A stretch of DNA of 36,074 bases from DASUDX01 sp036275365 (GTDB lineage: Bacteria; Pseudomonadota; Gammaproteobacteria; Nevskiales; Nevskiaceae), in the NCBI GenBank assembly GCA_036275365.1, contig DASUDX010000022.1:1-36074 (forward strand), read 5' to 3'. Shown one piece after another: positions 32,845 to 36,074 of the stretch; the stretch's first letter is position 1, and each line of letters begins with the position of its first letter. A program made the position numbers and the translations under genes. The notes under the pieces were generated by a model, which worked only from the letters and a program-made list of their open reading frames with translations, made no database searches and was not told the DNA's origin.

Positions 32845-33354
32845 ATGAGTCTGTCGATGTATGAGTCGTCCATCCCGGTCCTGATCCAGGCCCTGAGCAA
32901 TCTGCGCGCGGTGCTGGGCAAGGGCTCGGCGCATGCCGAGGCGCGTCAGTTCGATCCGCTCAACCTCACCCAGTCGCGGCTGTTCCCGGACATGCTGCCG
33001 CTGACCAGCCAGGTGCAGATCGCCTGCGACATGGCCAAGGGCTGTGGCGCGCGGCTGGCCGGCATCGAGGCGCCGAAGTTCGAGGATGGCGAGAAGACCT
33101 TCGGCGAGCTGCAGGGCCGCATCGACAAGACCCTCGCCTTTCTCGGCGGGCTCACCCCCGCCCAGATTGACGGCGCCGAGGGCCGCGCCATCGAGCTGAA
33201 GACGCCGCGGCTGACGCTGCGGCTGAGCGGCCGCGACTATCTGTTCAAGTTCGTGCTGCCCAATGTCTATTTCCACTGCACCACCGCCTACAACCTGCTC
33301 CGCCAGGGCGGGGTGGAGATCGGCAAGCTCGACTATCTCGGGCCGCTGCAGTAG
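32845..33354 (+). CDS. DUF1993 family protein
   Basis: 169 residues from ATG 32845 with GCGGAG upstream. MYESSIPVLIQALSNLRAVL, LFPDMLPLTSQVQIACDMAKG and FHCTTAYNLLRQGGVEIGKLDYLG are the family's characteristic sequences. The fold is expected to be a DinB-like four-helix bundle; His residues at the C-terminal helix could bind metal. The function is unknown. It lies 34 bases after gloA. Confidence 0.9.
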   Translation: MSLSMYESSIPVLIQALSNLRAVLGKGSAHAEARQFDPLNLTQSRLFPDMLPLTSQVQIACDMAKGCGARLAGIEAPKFEDGEKTFGELQGRIDKTLAFLGGLTPAQIDGAEGRAIELKTPRLTLRLSGRDYLFKFVLPNVYFHCTTAYNLLRQGGVEIGKLDYLGPLQ

Positions 33355-33364
33355 GGCTCCTGGC

Positions 33365-33823
33365 GTGCGCCGGCTGCTGCTGATCCACCACAGCCAGTCC
33401 GGCCGCACCGCCCGGCTCGAGGCGGCCGTGGCGGCTGGCGTTGCCGCCTGCGAGGAGAGGCTCGCCCTGCGTCGTCGTCTCGCCCTGCAGGCCAGCCTCG
33501 AGGACCTGTTCTGGGCCGAGGGCCTGCTGATCGGCACCCCGGAGAACTTCGGCTATCTGAGCGGGGCGGTGAAGGATTTCCTCGATCGCACCTACTACCC
33601 GGCCGAGGGCCGCACGGTGGGCCTGCCCTGGGCGATGTTCGTCAGTGCCGGCAACGATGGCCGCGGTGCGGTGGCGGCGCTGGAACGCATCGCCACCGGC
33701 TACCGCTGGAAGCGGGTGGCCGAGCCGCTGATCGTGCGCGGGGAACCGGCGGAGGCGGATCTCGCCGCCGCCCGCGAGCTGGGCCTGACCCTGGCCACCG
33801 GGCTTGCGCTCGGGCTTTACTGA
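33365..33823 (+). CDS. flavodoxin-like / NAD(P)H-dependent FMN reductase family protein
   Basis: 152 residues from a GTG at 33365, with AGGG about eight bases upstream. The start RRLLLIHHSQSGRTARLEAAV holds the FMN phosphate loop (HSQSGRT). GLLIGTPENFGYLSGAVKDFLDRTYY holds the isoalloxazine-contact loop, and WAMFVSAGNDGRGAVAALERI follows. It is shorter than typical WrbA. Its redox partner is unknown. The gene follows DUF1993 by 10 bases and overlaps the MFS gene end by seven. Confidence 0.86.
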   Translation: MRRLLLIHHSQSGRTARLEAAVAAGVAACEERLALRRRLALQASLEDLFWAEGLLIGTPENFGYLSGAVKDFLDRTYYPAEGRTVGLPWAMFVSAGNDGRGAVAALERIATGYRWKRVAEPLIVRGEPAEADLAAARELGLTLATGLALGLY

Positions 33824-34992
33824 GGACGGCGCCCGGCGCCCAGCGACCAGACCCCGGCGAAGGCGAAGGCGGTCAGCGCGGCCGACAGCCACAGCACCTG
33901 CGCCCCCCAGTGCTCGACCGCCAGACCGAACAGCAGCGGCGCACTGGCCTGGGCAAAGCGCGAGGGTCCTTCGAGCAGGCCGGCGCGCTTGCCGAAGCCG
34001 GCGGCACCGAACAGCTGCAGGGGCAGGGTGCCCTTGACGATGGTCATGATCCCCTGGCCGGCGCCGTGCAGCACGGCGAACAGCGCCGCCAGCGGCGGAC
34101 CCGCCGCCAGCAGCAGCAGGGCGCCGAGCGGATGCAGGGCGGTGGCCAGGCGGGCCGAGAACAGCCCGGGCAGGCGGTTGAAGGCGCCCAGTTCCAGCAC
34201 CCGTCCGGCCACCTGGGCCACGCCCACCAGCGAGGCCGCGGCAATCGCCGCCATCGGGGTGGCGCCCAGGGCCTCCAGCACCCGTGGCAGATGGGCGGCA
34301 TAGGCGGAGAACACGAAGCCCCCGGCGGCGAAGATCGCCGCCAGCAGCCAGAGCCGGGCCGCGGAGGGTGGCGCCAGGGCTTCACCCTCGCCGGCGCTGG
34401 CCTCGCTGAGCCGGCCGCCGCCGCGCGGCAGCTTCTGGCTGTGCAGGAACAGCCCCAGCGTCAGATGCAGCACCGCCCACAGCGCGCAGGCCGAACGCCA
34501 GCCGAACTGGGCCTCCATGAAGGCGCTGATCGGCAGGCTCAGGCTGGAGGAGAAGCCGGCGATCAGCGTGATGCCGACGATGGTGCGCCGCGCCTGCTCG
34601 CCGTAGAGCCCCACCGCGGTGGAGAAGGCGGCGTCGTAGAGGCCGAAGGGCATGGCCGCACCCAGCAGCAGCCAGCCGAACGCGAGCCAGGCCGGATGCG
34701 GGGCGGTGGCCATCACCAGATGGGCGAGGGCAAAGGCGATGCTGGAGACGCGCAGCACCGCGCGGCCGCCGCGGCGGTCGGTGCGGGCGCCCACCACTGG
34801 CCCGAGCAGGCCCGCCACCACCAGGGCCGCCGAGAACATCGCGTAGATCACCACCGGCGACAGGCCGAAGCTGTCGGCCATCGGCCGTGCCAGCACCGCC
34901 AGCAGGTAGTAGCTGGAGCCCCAGGCGAGCAGCTGGCTCAGGCCCAGGGTGAGCGTGATCTGCCGCTGGCTGGGAGGGGGGGGCGAGGCCAT
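33817..34992 (-). CDS. MFS transporter
   Basis: 391 residues with about twelve hydrophobic helices in two halves, separated by a hydrophilic loop near 200-215 (SQKLPRGGGRLSEASAGEGEAL). The helix 2-3 loop carries GARTDRRGGRAVLR, close to the MFS signature. I chose ATG 34992 (MASPPPPSQRQITLTLG); the frame extends to 35052 with no good support. The TM1 region reads GLSQLLAWGSSYYLLAVLA, and a Gly-rich GHGAGQG-like stretch lies late in the protein. The substrate is unknown. It is divergent from the SET gene. Confidence 0.88.
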   Translation of the reverse strand: MASPPPPSQRQITLTLGLSQLLAWGSSYYLLAVLARPMADSFGLSPVVIYAMFSAALVVAGLLGPVVGARTDRRGGRAVLRVSSIAFALAHLVMATAPHPAWLAFGWLLLGAAMPFGLYDAAFSTAVGLYGEQARRTIVGITLIAGFSSSLSLPISAFMEAQFGWRSACALWAVLHLTLGLFLHSQKLPRGGGRLSEASAGEGEALAPPSAARLWLLAAIFAAGGFVFSAYAAHLPRVLEALGATPMAAIAAASLVGVAQVAGRVLELGAFNRLPGLFSARLATALHPLGALLLLAAGPPLAALFAVLHGAGQGIMTIVKGTLPLQLFGAAGFGKRAGLLEGPSRFAQASAPLLFGLAVEHWGAQVLWLSAALTAFAFAGVWSLGAGRRPQ

Positions 34993-35078
34993 GGAGCGCG
35001 CGCACGGTAACGCAGGCGCCGCCTTTTTGCTGGACAATCCGCAGGCGCCCAAGCGCGTCTTCCCCGCCTCTTTTCCGC

Positions 35079-35552
35079 ATGCCCCGCAATCTGTTGCTGC
35101 GCCGTTCCCCCATCCATGGCAACGGCGTGTTCGCCGCCCGCGATCTGCCGGCGGGCCTGCGTCTGATCGAGTACCGCGGCCGCCGTCTGACCCACGCCCA
35201 GGCCGATCGCCTCTACGACGGCGGCATCGAGTCCGGCCACACCTTCCTGTTCACCTTGAACGACCGCTTCGTGGTGGACGGCAACCAGCAGGGCAACATC
35301 GCGCGCTGGCTCAACCACAGCTGCGAGCCGAACTGCGAGGCGCTGGTGGTGGAGGCCCGCGACGGCGACCCGCGGCGGGACCAGGTGTGGCTGGAGACCC
35401 TGCGCCCGGTGGCCGCCGGCGAGGAGCTGACCTACGACTACGGGATCGTGCTGGAGGTGCGCCACAGCGCCCGCCTCAAGGCGCTATGGGCCTGCCGCTG
35501 CGGCTCGCCGCGCTGCACCGGCACCCTGCTCAAGCCGAAGCGGCGCCGCTAA
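35079..35552 (+). CDS. SET-domain protein lysine methyltransferase
   Basis: 157 residues. The SET core holds HGNGVFAARDLPAG, RWLNHSCEPNCE (NHSC at 79-82) and GEELTYDYG (114-122). Together these form the AdoMet and Lys channel pseudoknot. A post-SET zinc motif, C139-x-C141-x4-C146 (ACRCGSPRC), completes the site with C82. It transfers methyl groups from AdoMet to protein lysine. The intact eukaryote-like post-SET is noteworthy for a bacterial gene. The protein target is unknown. The stop codon TAA overlaps the A-run of the csp terminator. Confidence 0.92.
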   Translation: MPRNLLLRRSPIHGNGVFAARDLPAGLRLIEYRGRRLTHAQADRLYDGGIESGHTFLFTLNDRFVVDGNQQGNIARWLNHSCEPNCEALVVEARDGDPRRDQVWLETLRPVAAGEELTYDYGIVLEVRHSARLKALWACRCGSPRCTGTLLKPKRRR

Positions 35553-35581
35553 AAAAAGAAGCCCCGCCGGGGCGGGGCTTC
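35551..35581 (-). terminator. Rho-independent terminator of the cold-shock gene
   Basis: GAAGCCCCGCC (35558-35568) and GGCGGGGCTTC (35571-35581) are perfect complements. Read on the minus strand, the hairpin is followed by seven T (the A-run 35551-35557). It lies 41 bases after the csp stop. There is no T-run for the plus strand, so it serves the minus strand. Confidence 0.9.
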
Positions 35582-35622
35582 GGGGAGGAACGGTTGGCCG
35601 TCCTCCAGGCATAGGGGCTGTC

Positions 35623-35829
35623 TTAGAGCGCCTTGATCTTCGTCGCCTGCATGCCCTTCGGGCCGCGGGCAGCGACGAACTCGACGCGCTGGCCTTCCTT
35701 GAGGGTCTTGAAGCCCGTGCCCTGGATCTCCTTGAAGTGCGCGAAGAGGTCTTCGCCGCCGCCTTCCGGAGTGATGAACCCAAAGCCCTTCGCTTCGTTG
35801 AACCACTTCACGGTGCCGGTGTTGCTCAT
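35623..35829 (-). CDS. csp: CspA-family cold-shock protein
   Basis: 68 residues forming one five-strand OB fold. GTVKWFNEAKGFGFITPEGG carries RNP1 (KGFGFIT) and DLFAHF carries RNP2 (usually VFVHF; His kept). GQRVEFVAARGPKGMQATKI ends the domain. It binds single-stranded RNA and DNA as a chaperone. The ATG at 35829 has AAGGAAG upstream and is preceded by an AT-rich, U-rich leader. The long leader and strong terminator are typical of regulated csp genes. Its paralogue type (cold-induced or constitutive) cannot be told. Confidence 0.95.
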   Translation of the reverse strand: MSNTGTVKWFNEAKGFGFITPEGGGEDLFAHFKEIQGTGFKTLKEGQRVEFVAARGPKGMQATKIKAL

Positions 35830-35843
35830 ATGAACTTCCTTTC

Positions 35844-35871
35844 AAAACAAAAAATAAAAAGGGCATAGCCC
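35844..35871 (-). promoter_or_regulatory. hairpin plus U-rich tract in the csp leader
   Basis: On the minus strand GGGC-TAT-GCCC (35871-35861) is followed by TTTTTATTTTTTGTTTT (35860-35844), shortly before the Shine-Dalgarno. The stem is only 4 bp. It could act as a weak attenuator, or as an unstructured U-rich region that eases ribosome access at low temperature. Confidence 0.4.
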
Positions 35872-35977
35872 GTTGTTTTGCAAGCGATCAAGAAAGGTAG
35901 CCGGGAGATTTTGACCACACCGCCGGACAGCGGAGAGGGAGACCAACCAGAAACATGCTTGAAACGACTGCGTCTCC

Positions 35978-35983
35978 ACTCTA
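35978..35983 (-). promoter_or_regulatory. candidate -10 element for csp
   Basis: TAGAGT on the minus strand (35983-35978) lies in the long leader region. A start a few bases downstream would give a 5' leader of about 140 nucleotides, as is common for csp genes. A clear -35 element is not visible upstream. Confidence 0.3.
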
Positions 35984-36074
35984 GCCGGTTTCCGGCGGAA
36001 AGGGAAAGGAAATCCGCCGCCGGCCGGCAAAATGGGGATTCTTCCTCAGCCGCCGCCGGTGATCACTTCCCAGC

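Noticed and set aside
35842..36030. 62-codon minus-strand frame upstream of csp
   Set aside because: It lies in the csp leader, lacks a ribosome-binding site, and its Phe/Pro composition follows the U-rich leader.
36046..36072. Possible tail of another minus-strand gene (WEVITGGG then stop)
   Set aside because: Only eight codons are visible before the window edge, too little to call a gene.

Overview
The window is very GC-rich, densely packed chromosomal DNA from a Gram-negative proteobacterium. The mix of genes (greB, slyX, a DUF3450/TtpC-type TonB2 operon, RmlABCD, a large secreted subtilase with thrombospondin type 3 repeats) best fits a gammaproteobacterium, probably of the Lysobacterales (Xanthomonadales). 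That placement is inference from gene content, not from a marker gene. I see no rRNA, tRNA, CRISPR array, transposase or prophage gene.

Layout. 1-3095 (minus): 5' part of a secreted S8 protease, cut by the window edge. 3265-3510: a DUF1244 protein. 3548-5329 (minus): a long exported coiled-coil protein with a C-terminal SH3-like domain. 5442-12774 (plus): a zinc-ribbon/class III nucleotide cyclase/ATPase/TPR protein, a LolA-like exported protein, an RND/MMPL transporter carrying its own C-terminal cyclic-nucleotide-binding domain, and greB. 12854-13354: a lipoprotein. 13357-14648 (minus): a rhodanese and an FHA protein whose N-terminal half looks like a dead cyclase domain. 14795-21737 (plus): a TonB2-type energy-coupling operon (DUF3450, TtpC, ExbB, ExbD, a degenerate ExbD-like protein, TonB) ending in a TPR protein fused to DUF1329. 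21842-22135: a small exported unknown. 22139-24014: a divergent pair, an uncharacterised protein and an ABC1/UbiB-family kinase. 24011-29877: nucleotide-sugar genes (rmlB; rmlA-rmlC-rmlD on the other strand; manC; UDP-xylose synthase). 29883-33823: metabolic and stress genes (PNPOx-like flavoprotein, fabH, msrA, slyX, gloA, DUF1993, flavodoxin-like). 33817-34992 (minus): an MFS transporter. 35079-35552: a SET-domain methyltransferase. 35623-35829 (minus): a cold-shock protein with a long leader and a strong intrinsic terminator.

The most notable block is about 5.4-21.7 kb. A possible cyclic-nucleotide producer sits directly upstream of a transporter that carries a cyclic-nucleotide sensor. 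A few kb later comes a TonB/ExbBD motor operon ending in a TPR-DUF1329 fusion. LolA-like proteins, DUF1329 proteins and MMPL/RND pumps are families that tend to occur together in Gram-negative genomes. I therefore infer, without proof, an envelope-spanning export or lipid/lipoprotein-trafficking system powered by proton motive force and possibly gated by a cyclic nucleotide.

The sugar block supplies dTDP-rhamnose, GDP-mannose and UDP-xylose, which points to a surface polysaccharide or glycosylation system. The glycosyltransferases and polymer genes would lie elsewhere.
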